Assembly: GCA_963762315.1 (NCBI GenBank)
Contig: CAVXKO010000007.1
Span: 496,001-560,000 of the forward strand
Reading direction: 5' to 3'
DNA length: 64,000 nt
Origin: RPQJ01 sp963762315
Lineage (GTDB): Bacteria > Pseudomonadota > Gammaproteobacteria > Steroidobacterales > Steroidobacteraceae
In this document: one piece after another, positions 44,870 through 54,071 of the stretch
Layout: each line of letters opens with the position of its first letter
How positions within the stretch are numbered: position 1 is the stretch's first letter
Position numbers and translations under genes: made by a program
Notes under the pieces: generated by a model
Databases searched by the model: none
The model's input: only the letters and a program-made list of their open reading frames with translations
What the model was told of the DNA's origin: nothing

Positions 44870-45622
44870 TCACTTCCCGCCGAAGCGGAACTGGCCCTCC
44901 AGGAGAATCGAGTCGAGCGTCGTGTTGTTCCGCGTGTTGAGCACGTCCTCGTCGATGCCGACGGACTCGAACCCCAGCCGCACGTGGAACGCCTTGGCGA
45001 ACGTCACCCCGAAGCCGAGACCCCACACGAAGTCCGTGCCGTTGTCGCTGACGCTGCGCGTGACGACCTCGTCGCCGAACGACTGGTCGAGGCGCTGCAG
45101 GCTTTCGGCCTCGGAGAATGCGGCGCCGAGCTTCATGTAGACCTCGAACATCTCGCCGAACGGCAGCACGCCCATCAACGTCACTTCCGTGACCTTCGTG
45201 GAGTACTCGACGCGGTTGTTGTAGAAGTCGTTGAACTCGGGCATGTAGACCAGGTCCTGGTCCCAGCCGATCGGGCCCGCGTCCATGTAACTGACTTCGA
45301 GCGCGCCATACTTGTGGAAGCGCCAGCCGGCGTGCAGCGAATAGCCAAAGTCGCCGTCGCCCTGGTCGTAGTCGTAGTAGTCGCCCCAGTAGCAGTCGTA
45401 GTAACAGTCGCTTTGGCCGACTTGCACGCTCACGTTCGAGTACGTCCCGCCACCTCCGAAGTAGAAGCCTGTCCAGACTTCAGGGACCGGCGACCGGCGC
45501 GGTCGCCGGAGCAGGGCAGGTGCGGGCGCCGACGGGTCCTGGGCGCGAGCGTCCGCTGCAAAGAGAAGAGTTGCGGCGCCGAACGCCAGCAGGCCGCGAA
45601 TCATGCGTGCATGCATCTTCAT
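44870..45622 (-). CDS. Outer-membrane beta-barrel protein (OmpA/OmpW-like small barrel)
   Basis: A 250-residue exported protein. A signal peptide (LLFAADARAQDPS) is followed by a short proline/arginine linker and alternating beta-strands rich in aromatic residues (EVWTGFYFGGGGTYSNV, YSLHAGWRFHKYGALEVSY, FVWGLGFGVTFAKAFHVRLG, ending LLEGQFRFGGK). This pattern is an eight-stranded barrel of the OMP_b-brl type. An unusual acidic/aromatic loop (CYYDCYWGDYYDYDQGDGD) contains two cysteines that could form a disulfide. No function can be assigned beyond a surface or structural role. Confidence 0.82.
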   Translation of the reverse strand: MKMHARMIRGLLAFGAATLLFAADARAQDPSAPAPALLRRPRRSPVPEVWTGFYFGGGGTYSNVSVQVGQSDCYYDCYWGDYYDYDQGDGDFGYSLHAGWRFHKYGALEVSYMDAGPIGWDQDLVYMPEFNDFYNNRVEYSTKVTEVTLMGVLPFGEMFEVYMKLGAAFSEAESLQRLDQSFGDEVVTRSVSDNGTDFVWGLGFGVTFAKAFHVRLGFESVGIDEDVLNTRNNTTLDSILLEGQFRFGGK

Positions 45623-46178
45623 GACGGTCCTCGTCGGTCACGATCGGCACTCCGGCCGACCCGAACCTTTGTAGGCGCGAATCGAGTGCAGGCTCAATGT
45701 GGCTTTCCAGACTGATCAACCGGATCGCGAACGCGGATGATGTGAAGGTCGGGGCCCGATCGGGCCGTGCCAGGTGATCGGTGTCGCGCGCGGAACGTTG
45801 CGTGGATGCAGCGCGGCCCTGAACTGAACAGCCTCGGTGATGACCCCCCTGGGTTGATCGAACCGACCAAGGCCGCATGGCCGTCCATCGTTATGTCGAA
45901 TGGACCCCGGCCACGGGATTCCGGGGCTCAGGTCACGGGTCAGTCCACCGAACGCCTGCTGCACGTCAATCGTGCCGGAAATGCATCACGCAGGGACGCG
46001 CCTGTCATTGACCGCGGGACCGACTGCGGATAGTTTCACCGCAAAATACCGACTGCATTCGCTGCGGCGAAGGGCCCCGCGACCCCGGGCAGCAAGGCGA
46101 AGAGCACGTCGGGATGCATTGACAACATTCACAAGCGAGCGGCGGGACGAAACCGCCTCGTGCGTCAGGGAGAAGAGA
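45623..46178. other. 556-base intergenic region
   Basis: This is the longest gap in the window, between two divergent exported-protein genes. I see no convincing reading frame on either strand; short open stretches lack start signals and family resemblance. It includes a less GC-rich patch near 46030-46060 and a TTGACA at 46119-46124 that has no partner -10. It presumably holds two divergent promoters. Confidence 0.6.
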
Positions 46179-47786
46179 ATGAAGAGATCATTGGCCTGCC
46201 TGGCGGTTGCGACCGTCTCCGCCGTGGCGGCGCTTCCTGCGACCGCAGCGGGCAATACGACCTTCCGCCGCAGGCTCGGGCCGAAGTCAGCCTGCCGGTG
46301 CATTTCGACAAGACGCCCGTTCCGTTGCGCGAGATGGTTGATCGCGGTGAGCCCGCCATGGCGCGCGGCGGTCGGGACTTTGAGCCGGGCCGTCCGCTGC
46401 CCATCGGCCACACCAATCCATCGTTCGTGGATCCGCTCGCGGCCAGCGGCTACGGTTATTCGCAGACGTCCATTACCCCGTTGGCAGGAACGATTGGCAC
46501 GCCGGTCGACCCTGCCGCTCGCGTCGCCCCGCCGGACACGACCGGCGACCTCGGACCCAGTCACTACGTGCAGTGGGTCAACCTGCGTTATTCGATTTAC
46601 ACGCTGACCCGCAACGCCACCACCAAAGAGATCACGGCCTTCAACCTCGTTTCGGGCTTCCCGAAGCAGGGCAACACCGTGTGGCAAGGTTTCGGCGGTC
46701 CCTGCGAGTCATACAATGACGGCGACCCGATCGTGCAGTACGACCAGATCGCCGATCGTTGGATCCTCACCCAGTTTGCGGTCTCGGCCTCGCCCTACAC
46801 GCAGTGCGTTGCGGTCTCCGCTACGAACGACCCGACGGGCGACTATTACCGCTACTCATACTCGTACGGCACTGACTTCAACGACTACCCGAAAATGGGT
46901 GTGTGGCAGCGACGGGTACTACATCACGTACAACATGTTCAAGCGCGGCCGTACCTTCGTCGGCAGCAAGGTCTGTGCGCTCGAGCGTGACAAAATGCTC
47001 ATCGGCCAGGCCGCGCGGCAGATTTGCGCCCAGACGAGCAACAGCTACGGCAGCCTGCTGCCGGCAGACATCGAAGGTGCGACGCAACCTGCAGGCGGAA
47101 CCCCCAACTATCTGCTGAGCATCACCTCGACGGCGATGCAGTTCTGGAAGTTCGCCGTCAACTGGACGACCGGCACCGGCACGCTGACGGGACCGACCGC
47201 CATCCCCGTTGCGGCATTCAGCCGCGCCTGCAGCGGCGGTACCTGCATCCCGCAGCCCGGCACGAGTCGCACACTCGATTCGCTGGCGGATCGGCTGATG
47301 TATCGCCTCAGCTACCGCAAGTTCGCCGGCCGCGAAGCCCTGCTGGTCAACCACTCGGTGTCGTCGGGTGGCGTCAGCGGCATTCGCTGGTACGACATCA
47401 ACATCGCGGGTGGCACGCCCTCGGTCGCCAACCAGGGCACCTACCAACCGGACACGACGTATCGCTGGATGGGCAGCGCCGCGATGGACAAGAACGGCGG
47501 CATTGTCGTCGGGTACAACGTTTCGAGCTCGTCCATCAAGCCCAGCATCCGCTATGCCTTCCGCGGCCCGGGGGATCCGGCTGGACAGCTTTCCAACGAA
47601 ACCACGGTTCTCGCAGGCGGCGGCTCCCAGACCGGCACGCTCTCGCGGTGGGGCGACTACAGCACGATCAGCGTGGATCCCCTGGACGGCTGCCAGATGG
47701 TGTTCACGACCGAGTATCTGCCGGGCGACGGCTCGTTCAACTGGACCACCTACATTCACTCGTTCAAGCTGACTTCCTGCCAGTAA
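46179..47786 (+). CDS. Large secreted protein of unknown function; two frameshifts
   Basis: About 535 residues after correction. The signal peptide is LPATAAGNTT. A proline-rich region (SLPVHFDKTPVPLREM) follows, then PPDTTGDLGPSHYVQWVNL, WILTQFAVSASPYTQCVAVS, WSDGYYITYNMFK and a C-terminal part with WMGSAAMDKNGGIVVGYNVS and TLSRWGDYSTISVDPLDGC. The wording resembles exported, beta-rich, possibly propeller-like proteins annotated only as hypothetical. The frame breaks near 46270 (one base missing; restores RRQARAEVSL) and near 46910 (one extra C in TGGCAGCGAC; restores MGVWSDGYYITYN). A GGGAGAAGAG Shine-Dalgarno precedes the ATG at 46179. A strong hairpin follows the stop. Confidence 0.75.
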
Positions 47787-47802
47787 GCAGGGGCCTCTCA
47801 GA

Positions 47803-48252
47803 ATGAATCGCGGGGTGAACGTCTCGCACGGGCGTTCACCCCGTGTTCGTTTTCAGCGACTCGCGACGCTGTTTCTCGCGTGGTCGGTGTTTGGCATAAC
47901 GACAAGCGGTGCAGCGGACACCCCATTGCTCGGCGCCTGGGCCGGGAATCACGTCAGTCTCGAACTCAACGCAAACGGCGGCACCGCCGATTTCGACTGC
48001 GCGCACGGTGAATTCGACCAGCCCATCGTGCCGGACGCCGAAGGCCGCTTCGACGTGCCGGGCCGGTATGCCGAGGAACACGGCGGCCCGGCGCGGCCAG
48101 GCGAAGGCTCCGCGGGCTTCGGCGTGCGTTACGCCGGTCGAGTGAAGGACGGCACGATGCAGCTCTCGATCAGGCGCGGCGACACGAAGGCGCTCGTCGG
48201 CAGATTCATGCTGACCCGGGGGGCCAAGCCCACGCTCGTGAAGTGCCGCTAG
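47803..48252 (+). CDS. Hypothetical exported protein
   Basis: A protein of up to 149 residues with a signal-like segment (LATLFLAWSVFGITTSGAAD), then a small beta-rich domain (LLGAWAGNHVSLELNANGG, AGRVKDGTMQLSIRRGD). No named family is recognised. The first 15 codons overlap a strong inverted repeat that looks like the terminator of the preceding gene, so the true start may be further downstream; no in-frame ATG exists there, but GTG or TTG could serve. The C-terminus is short and ends VKCR, with a second Cys in the middle that could pair with it. Confidence 0.6.
   Translation: MNRGVNVSHGRSPRVRFQRLATLFLAWSVFGITTSGAADTPLLGAWAGNHVSLELNANGGTADFDCAHGEFDQPIVPDAEGRFDVPGRYAEEHGGPARPGEGSAGFGVRYAGRVKDGTMQLSIRRGDTKALVGRFMLTRGAKPTLVKCR
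47812..47842 (+). terminator. Strong hairpin after the large secreted protein gene
   Basis: Perfect 10-base arms GGGGTGAACG (47812-47821) and CGTTCACCCC (47833-47842) with an 11-base loop, followed by GTGTTCGTTTT. It lies 25 bases after the stop at 47786 and inside the apparent N-terminus of the next frame. Confidence 0.7.
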
Positions 48253-48370
48253 GCAGCCTGGCCGCGCAAGCCGTCGGATCATCGACGGCGGTCGCTCGCA
48301 CTCGACATCTCCGGCCCGGATCCGTCTAATTCCCCGGCCTCGACCTCGGATTCAGACTCTCAGGACCACC

Positions 48371-49912
48371 ATGCACCGCCTCCCACGCCTGCTGACCTGC
48401 CTCGCCGTGCTCACGCTCGCCGGCTGCGCCAGCCTCGAGCCGCGACCGGCGCTGCCCATCGAGACCGCCGTGCCGCTGGCCACCGGAACGCCGCTCGACT
48501 GGACCATCGGGCCCGCCGAAGAGAAGCATCCAGGCGAGTCCGGATTCCGCCTGGTCAACGAGGGACCCGAGGCGTTCGCCATCCGGTCCCGCACCGCGCT
48601 GGCAGCCGGGCGTAGCCTCGATGTACAGACCTACATCTGGCACGACGACGGCACCGGCGCGTTCCTCGCCTACCGGGTGCTCGAGGCCGCCGACCGCGGC
48701 GTGAAGGTGCGGCTGCTGGTCGACGACATGGACGCGCGCAACAGCAACTATGCGTTCGCCGCGCTCGACGCGCATCCGAACATCGAGGTGCGGATGTTCA
48801 ATCCGTTCGAGTCGCGCTCGGGCTCGCTCAGCTTCGCATTCGAAGCGCTCGGCAGCTTCGGCCGTATCAACCACCGGATGCACAACAAGACCTGGATCGC
48901 CGACAACCGCATCGCGGTCGTCGGTGGCCGCAACCTTGGCGACGAGTACTTCGGCGCCAGCGAAGAGGTCAATTTCTCGGACCTCGATTTCGCGATGGTC
49001 GGCCCGATCGTGCGCGATGCATCGGCGTCGTTCGACAGGTACTGGAACTCGCCGCTGGCGTATCCGATGTCGATACTGTCGCCGGAGAACGTCTCGACCG
49101 AGGCACTCGACGCCCTGCGCAAGAAGGCGGCGCCGCGGCTCGCCGAACAATCGACGTCCAGGTTCGCGCAGGAACTGAAGGAAAACGACGAAGTGCAGCG
49201 ACTGATCGCCGGCGACTGGCCAATGCAATGGACCGCAAAGTACCGCTTCGTCTCGGACGAACCCGCCAAGGCACAGGGCCAGGGCGAAGGCATCGCCGGC
49301 TCCGAGGTGCTCGCTCTGCTCGGCCCGGTGGTTGCGCACACGGAGCAGAAGCTCACCGTCATTTCGCCGTACTTCGTTCCGGGACAGGCAGGCACCGATG
49401 GATTCGTAAAAGTTGCACGGAAAGGCGCCGACGTCCGCATCCTGACGAACTCGCTGGCGGCGAACGACGTGGCCATGGTGTACGGAGGCTACTCCAAGTG
49501 GCGCCCGCCGCTGCTCGAGGGCGGCGTCAAGCTCTGGGAGCTGAAGCCCACGCGCGGCAGCACGGTGAAATCGAGCATGTTCGGATCCTCGGGCGCGAGC
49601 CTGCACACCAAGGCGCTGACGGTGGACGGCACGCGGACCTTCGTCGGCAGCTACAACCTCGATCCGCGTTCGACGTCGCTCAACTGCGAGCAGGGTGTCT
49701 TCGTCGACGAGCCGGTGATCGCCGCGCAGCTCGAAAAGATCTTCGCGACGGAGTCGTCGCCCGAGCGCGCGTGGAGCGTCACGCTGCAGGACGGCGAAAT
49801 CCGCTGGAGCGACGGCTCGGCCACCTACGACAGCGCGCCGGAGGCGTCCGGCGGACGCAAGTTCCAGGCCTGGATCGCGCGCGTGGTGCCCGGCGTCAGC
49901 TCGCAGCTGTAG
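48371..49912 (+). CDS. Phospholipase D-family lipoprotein (cardiolipin synthase-like)
   Basis: A 513-residue lipoprotein (lipobox LAGC, Cys19) with two phospholipase D HKD motifs: HNKTWIADNRIAVVGGRN in the first half and HTKALTVDGTRTFVGSYN near residue 417. The spacing and the YIWHDDGTG block resemble ClsC-type cardiolipin synthases and related exported PLD proteins. It would transfer or hydrolyse phosphatidyl groups at the membrane surface. It is followed 50 bases later by the M28 peptidase gene. Whether it makes cardiolipin or degrades phospholipid is not determinable from sequence. Confidence 0.88.
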   Translation: MHRLPRLLTCLAVLTLAGCASLEPRPALPIETAVPLATGTPLDWTIGPAEEKHPGESGFRLVNEGPEAFAIRSRTALAAGRSLDVQTYIWHDDGTGAFLAYRVLEAADRGVKVRLLVDDMDARNSNYAFAALDAHPNIEVRMFNPFESRSGSLSFAFEALGSFGRINHRMHNKTWIADNRIAVVGGRNLGDEYFGASEEVNFSDLDFAMVGPIVRDASASFDRYWNSPLAYPMSILSPENVSTEALDALRKKAAPRLAEQSTSRFAQELKENDEVQRLIAGDWPMQWTAKYRFVSDEPAKAQGQGEGIAGSEVLALLGPVVAHTEQKLTVISPYFVPGQAGTDGFVKVARKGADVRILTNSLAANDVAMVYGGYSKWRPPLLEGGVKLWELKPTRGSTVKSSMFGSSGASLHTKALTVDGTRTFVGSYNLDPRSTSLNCEQGVFVDEPVIAAQLEKIFATESSPERAWSVTLQDGEIRWSDGSATYDSAPEASGGRKFQAWIARVVPGVSSQL

Positions 49913-49962
49913 CCTGCAACGTCTCGATGCCTCGGCTTCCGCGTCCGAACCTGGAGACCCGC

Positions 49963-51408
49963 ATGTCACGACGTCCACTGGCCGCCGCAGCCTTTGCCGT
50001 TGGCGCACTGCTGCCGGTGCTGGTCACTGCCGCGGACGCGGTCCCCGAGGAAGTTCGCGAACTGCAGCGCAACGCGCTCGAAGATCGCCGGGCCTATGCG
50101 ACGCTGCAGGACCTGACGGAAAAGGTTGGCAATCGTTTCGCGGGCAGCGAGGGCGATGCCAGAGCCGTCGCGTGGGCGCTCGAGACCCTGAAGGCGCAGG
50201 GGTTCAGCAACGTCCGCGCCGAGCCGGTGACAGTGCCGCGCTGGGTCCGCGGCACCGCGAGCGTGCAGCTCGTCGGGGAGCAGCCCTTGGACTTCGCCGC
50301 GCTAGCGCTCGGCGGCTCGGTCGGCACCGACGGCAAGCCGATCGAAGCGGACGTCGTCGCCGCCACGTCGGTGGATGAGTTGAAGGACCTCCCGTCGAGC
50401 GAGGTCGCCGGCAAGATCGTCTTCCTCTACGACCGCATGCTCGAGACCCGCGACGGCATGGATTATGGCCCCACCGTGCGCAATCGCGTTCAGGGGGCGA
50501 TCGAGGCGGCCAAGAAGGGCGCCGTGGCCGTGGTCATTCGCGCCGTGGGCAGCGAAGACGCCGACCGACCGCACACGGGCAGCATGCGCTACGCGAACGG
50601 CGTTCCGCGCATCCCCGCGTTTGCCATCGGCAACGTGAGCGCCGATCGCCTGATGGCGCGTTACGCGGGCGGTCCGGTACGCGTGCGCGTGTCGAGCAGC
50701 GCCGCCTGCCAGGGCACGGCGCAGAGCGCGAACGTCATCGGCGAGATCCCGGGACGCGATGCGGGCACGGCCGCCGAGAAGTTCGTGATCCTGGGCGCGC
50801 ACCTCGATTCCTGGGACGTCGGCGCCGGCGCGCAGGACGACGGCGCGGGCGTCGTGACGGTGATGGAAGCGGCCCGTCGCATCGGCGAAATGAAGCGCAA
50901 GCCTCGTCGCAGCCTGCGCGTCATCCTCTTCGCCAACGAGGAATTCGGGCTCTCGGGCGCCAAGCGGTATGCGCTCGACCACGAGAACGAACTCGCGCAG
51001 CACGCGGCGGCCCTCGAGGCCGACCTCGGCTCGGGCCGCGTGTTCCGACTCGAAAGCAAGGTCGAACCCGCGGACCTGCCGGGCGTGATCCGGCTCGCGG
51101 ACTGGCTGGCGCCGCTCGGCGTGACCTTCGCCAGCAACGAGACCGGCGGCGGCGCCGACATCAGTCCGCTGCGCGAACGCGGCGTGCCGGTGTTCGAACT
51201 GCAGCACGACGCGTCGAAGTATTTCGAGATCCACCACACGGATGCGGACCGGATCGATCGCGTCGACGCGAAGGACCTCGCCTTCAACGTGGCGGCATAC
51301 GCAACGCTGGCCTGGGCCCTCGCCGACCAACCGACCGACCCCAAGAAAGGCAGCCGCACGTGGCCCGCGCCTGCCGAAGGCGTGCAAGCGTGCGAGTGGC
51401 AACCCTGA
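49963..51408 (+). CDS. Secreted M28-family zinc peptidase with PA domain
   Basis: A 481-residue exported aminopeptidase/carboxypeptidase-like protein. The signal peptide (VLVTAADAV) is followed by a protease-associated segment around residues 120-230. The M28 core follows: GAHLDSWDVGAGAQDDGAG gives the first metal ligands, FANEEFGLSGAKR the catalytic glutamate, GSGRV a further acidic ligand region, and HHTDADRIDRV the final histidine. The ATG at 49963 has GGAG nine bases upstream and is preferred to one at 49927. It probably releases amino acids from peptides in the periplasm, in line with other exported hydrolases here. Confidence 0.9.
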   Translation: MSRRPLAAAAFAVGALLPVLVTAADAVPEEVRELQRNALEDRRAYATLQDLTEKVGNRFAGSEGDARAVAWALETLKAQGFSNVRAEPVTVPRWVRGTASVQLVGEQPLDFAALALGGSVGTDGKPIEADVVAATSVDELKDLPSSEVAGKIVFLYDRMLETRDGMDYGPTVRNRVQGAIEAAKKGAVAVVIRAVGSEDADRPHTGSMRYANGVPRIPAFAIGNVSADRLMARYAGGPVRVRVSSSAACQGTAQSANVIGEIPGRDAGTAAEKFVILGAHLDSWDVGAGAQDDGAGVVTVMEAARRIGEMKRKPRRSLRVILFANEEFGLSGAKRYALDHENELAQHAAALEADLGSGRVFRLESKVEPADLPGVIRLADWLAPLGVTFASNETGGGADISPLRERGVPVFELQHDASKYFEIHHTDADRIDRVDAKDLAFNVAAYATLAWALADQPTDPKKGSRTWPAPAEGVQACEWQP

Positions 51409-51583
51409 GCGGGCGAGGCGTGATGGTGGCCGGCTTTCGCCCCCATGATCGGCCGTTGGGTGGAATGTCCCTGCTCCCTTAGGTATTTCCGGCCCCGTGC
51501 CGGCGGGGACGATGGGCGGACAAGCGGATAGATTTGAATCCTCGGCCCCCGCACATCGCACGGGTCCGTCGTTCCGACAACGC

Positions 51584-52288
51584 ATGAGGATTGATCGCTA
51601 CGTCCACGACGAACGCCTCACCTGGAGTGCGGCGTTCGTCCTGTTGGGCGTCACGGTCCTGCACCTGGCCGGTATCGCGGGGCTGCTGACCGCCCCGCCA
51701 CCGGACACCTCCGCGGAAGCCTCGCCGCTGTTTCAGGTGAGCCTCGAGCGGCTGCCGCCGCCGCCCTTGCCGCGCATGGACGAACCTGAATCCGAGGTCG
51801 GCGCCGCGGAGCAATCCAAGACCGCGCCGCGCCTGACGCGTCCCGTCCCGATCCTGGTCGACACGCCGACGGAACACCCGGTCCCGCCGGACACCGAGGT
51901 GAAGAAATACGAGATGGGCGACGAGTTGCTGCCGGGAGAGCCGGGCCCGCCGAGCCCGCCCGGCGCGACCGCAGAGGGCACCGGTGCCGGTGAAGTCGCA
52001 CCCGGGCCGGTCACCGTGTCGAAGGTGGCGCTGCGACGCATGAAGCCACCCGTCTATCCGCCGCGTTGCCTGCGGCTGGGCACCGAGGGCGTCGTCAAGG
52101 TGCGAGTACTCGTGGGCGAGGACGGCTCGCCCCAGGAAATCACGCTGGCGAAGTCGAGCGGCGACTCGGCCCTCGACGAAGCCGCAATGACGGCCATCAA
52201 GGAATGGATCTTCGAGCCTGCCGTGCGCAACGGCCTGCCGGTCCGCGCCTGGACGGTCGTGCCGATCGAATTCAAGTTGATCGATTGA
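51584..52288 (+). CDS. tonB: TonB-family energy transducer
   Basis: A 234-residue protein: one membrane helix near residues 14-36 (AAFVLLGVTVLHLAGIAGLL), then a proline- and glutamate-rich periplasmic spacer (PPPPLPRMDEPESE, PGEPGPPSPPGATAEG). The TonB C-terminal domain follows (YPPRCLRLGTEGVVKVRVLV, ending TVVPIEFKLID). It links the ExbBD proton channel to the TonB receptors. I placed the start at the ATG at 51584, which opens directly before the helix; longer in-frame starts add a segment unlike TonB. Three downstream genes follow at 12, 18 and 16 bases. Confidence 0.88.
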   Translation: MRIDRYVHDERLTWSAAFVLLGVTVLHLAGIAGLLTAPPPDTSAEASPLFQVSLERLPPPPLPRMDEPESEVGAAEQSKTAPRLTRPVPILVDTPTEHPVPPDTEVKKYEMGDELLPGEPGPPSPPGATAEGTGAGEVAPGPVTVSKVALRRMKPPVYPPRCLRLGTEGVVKVRVLVGEDGSPQEITLAKSSGDSALDEAAMTAIKEWIFEPAVRNGLPVRAWTVVPIEFKLID

Positions 52289-52300
52289 AGGGAGCCCGAC

Positions 52301-53038
52301 ATGCATCCCACCGAAGCCCTGACGACCATGAGTTTCGCCAACTTCCTGAGGGAGACGGACGCCATCGGGCTGTTCGTGTTCGGGTTGCTGGTGTTCATGT
52401 CGATCGTCTCCTGGTACTTCATGGTCATCAAGTTCGTTCGGGTCGCGCGGATCCGGACGCGCTCGAACCACGTGGTGTCTTCGTTCTGGAAGACCCCGAC
52501 GGACCAGGCCATCCCGTTCCTCGAGCAACAACCCGACTGGGAGCCGTTCTCGAAGATCGCGCTCGATGCAGAGTTCGCGATGCACCACCACGACCAGCTC
52601 ACCGAGGATCGGCTCGCGGGCACCCTGCATCGCGCCGAGTTCCTCGATCGTGCGCTGCGCGCCTCGATCAACCGCGAGATGGAGCGACTCGAGACGGGAC
52701 TCACCTTCCTCGCCACCGTCGGCAGCACCGCGCCGTTCGTCGGCCTGTTCGGCACCGTCTGGGGAATCTTCCATGCGCTGGTGAGGATCGGCGCCACCGG
52801 CGAGACGTCGCTCGACCAGGTGGCCGGCCCGGTGGGCGAGGCGCTCATCATGACCGCGCTGGGACTCGCGGTGGCCGTGCCCGCCGTGCTCGGCTACAAC
52901 CTGCTGGTACGCAACAACCGCGTCATCATCGCCAGCTTCCATGCCTTCGCCGAGGACATGCTCGCGTACCTGACCACGGGAGCCAGGGTGCCGTCGTCGA
53001 TGGACCACCACCGCGCGCACGCCAAGAAGGCAGCCTGA
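52301..53038 (+). CDS. exbB: ExbB/TolQ/MotA-family proton channel protein
   Basis: A 245-residue inner-membrane protein with three helices (near residues 22-45, 137-165 and 180-205). The family core is TFLATVGSTAPFVGLFGTVW, followed by GEALIMTALGLAVAVPAVL. With ExbD it conducts protons to energise TonB. GGGAG lies a few bases before the ATG. It is part of the tonB-exbB-exbD operon and should power the three receptors in the window. Confidence 0.92.
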   Translation: MHPTEALTTMSFANFLRETDAIGLFVFGLLVFMSIVSWYFMVIKFVRVARIRTRSNHVVSSFWKTPTDQAIPFLEQQPDWEPFSKIALDAEFAMHHHDQLTEDRLAGTLHRAEFLDRALRASINREMERLETGLTFLATVGSTAPFVGLFGTVWGIFHALVRIGATGETSLDQVAGPVGEALIMTALGLAVAVPAVLGYNLLVRNNRVIIASFHAFAEDMLAYLTTGARVPSSMDHHRAHAKKAA

Positions 53039-53056
53039 TCACGAGCGGAGACAGCC

Positions 53057-53494
<438 letters not shown>

Positions 53495-53510
53495 CCGAAG
53501 GAGTCCCCGC

Positions 53511-54071
53511 ATGCCGATGACGGTGACGCTCGAGATCTCGGACGTCGAGCTCGAATACTTTCGCGAGGTCATGCACCGCGCTCGATCGGTGGCCAGGCAG
53601 CGGCCTGCGCACGAGATCGCGGCGGCGGCCAGTGCGGCCGTGTCGAAGCTGGCATCGGGCACGCACTCGCCTTTCGTCCTGGCAAGGATCGGCAAGGTCA
53701 AGGCGCTCGTCCACATGCTCGAGGATGCCGAGTGGCAGTTGCCCGAGCCGGACCGCAAGCGCGTGCTCGAGGGGCTCGCCTACGTCGCGGATGCCAACGA
53801 CATGGTGCCCGACGACGTTCCCGTCCTCGGCCTCGTCGACGACGCGATCATGCTCGAACTCGTGCTTCGGGAACTGCGCCACGAGCTGGACGGCTACGAG
53901 GAATTCGATGCCTTCCGCCGGGAAGAGCTCGAGGAACGATCGCACCGGACGGTGTCGCGGGAGGACTGGCTCGAATCCAAGCGCAGCGCGCTGTTCGAAC
54001 GCATGCGGGAGCGCCGGGCGCGCGATCTCGAGTCCAGCGGGCCCGGCTTCCCGCTAATCACCCACTGGTGA
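53511..54071 (+). CDS. DUF1232 (YkvA-like) protein at the end of the tonB operon
   Basis: A 186-residue protein whose central PDDVPVLGLVDDAIMLELVL matches the DUF1232/YkvA domain. The rest is charged and helical (RKRVLEGLAYVADAND, EELEERSHRTVSREDW). It begins 16 bases after exbD, with AGGAG before the ATG, so it is the fourth gene of the TonB operon. The domain has no defined role; membrane-associated or regulatory functions have been suggested. Its last 18 bases overlap the convergent MFS gene. Confidence 0.8.
   Translation: MPMTVTLEISDVELEYFREVMHRARSVARQRPAHEIAAAASAAVSKLASGTHSPFVLARIGKVKALVHMLEDAEWQLPEPDRKRVLEGLAYVADANDMVPDDVPVLGLVDDAIMLELVLRELRHELDGYEEFDAFRREELEERSHRTVSREDWLESKRSALFERMRERRARDLESSGPGFPLITHW

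Noticed and set aside
46119..46124. TTGACA as a promoter -35 for the large secreted protein
   Set aside because: No acceptable -10 lies 15-19 bases downstream (the sequence there is GC-rich), so I do not call a promoter.
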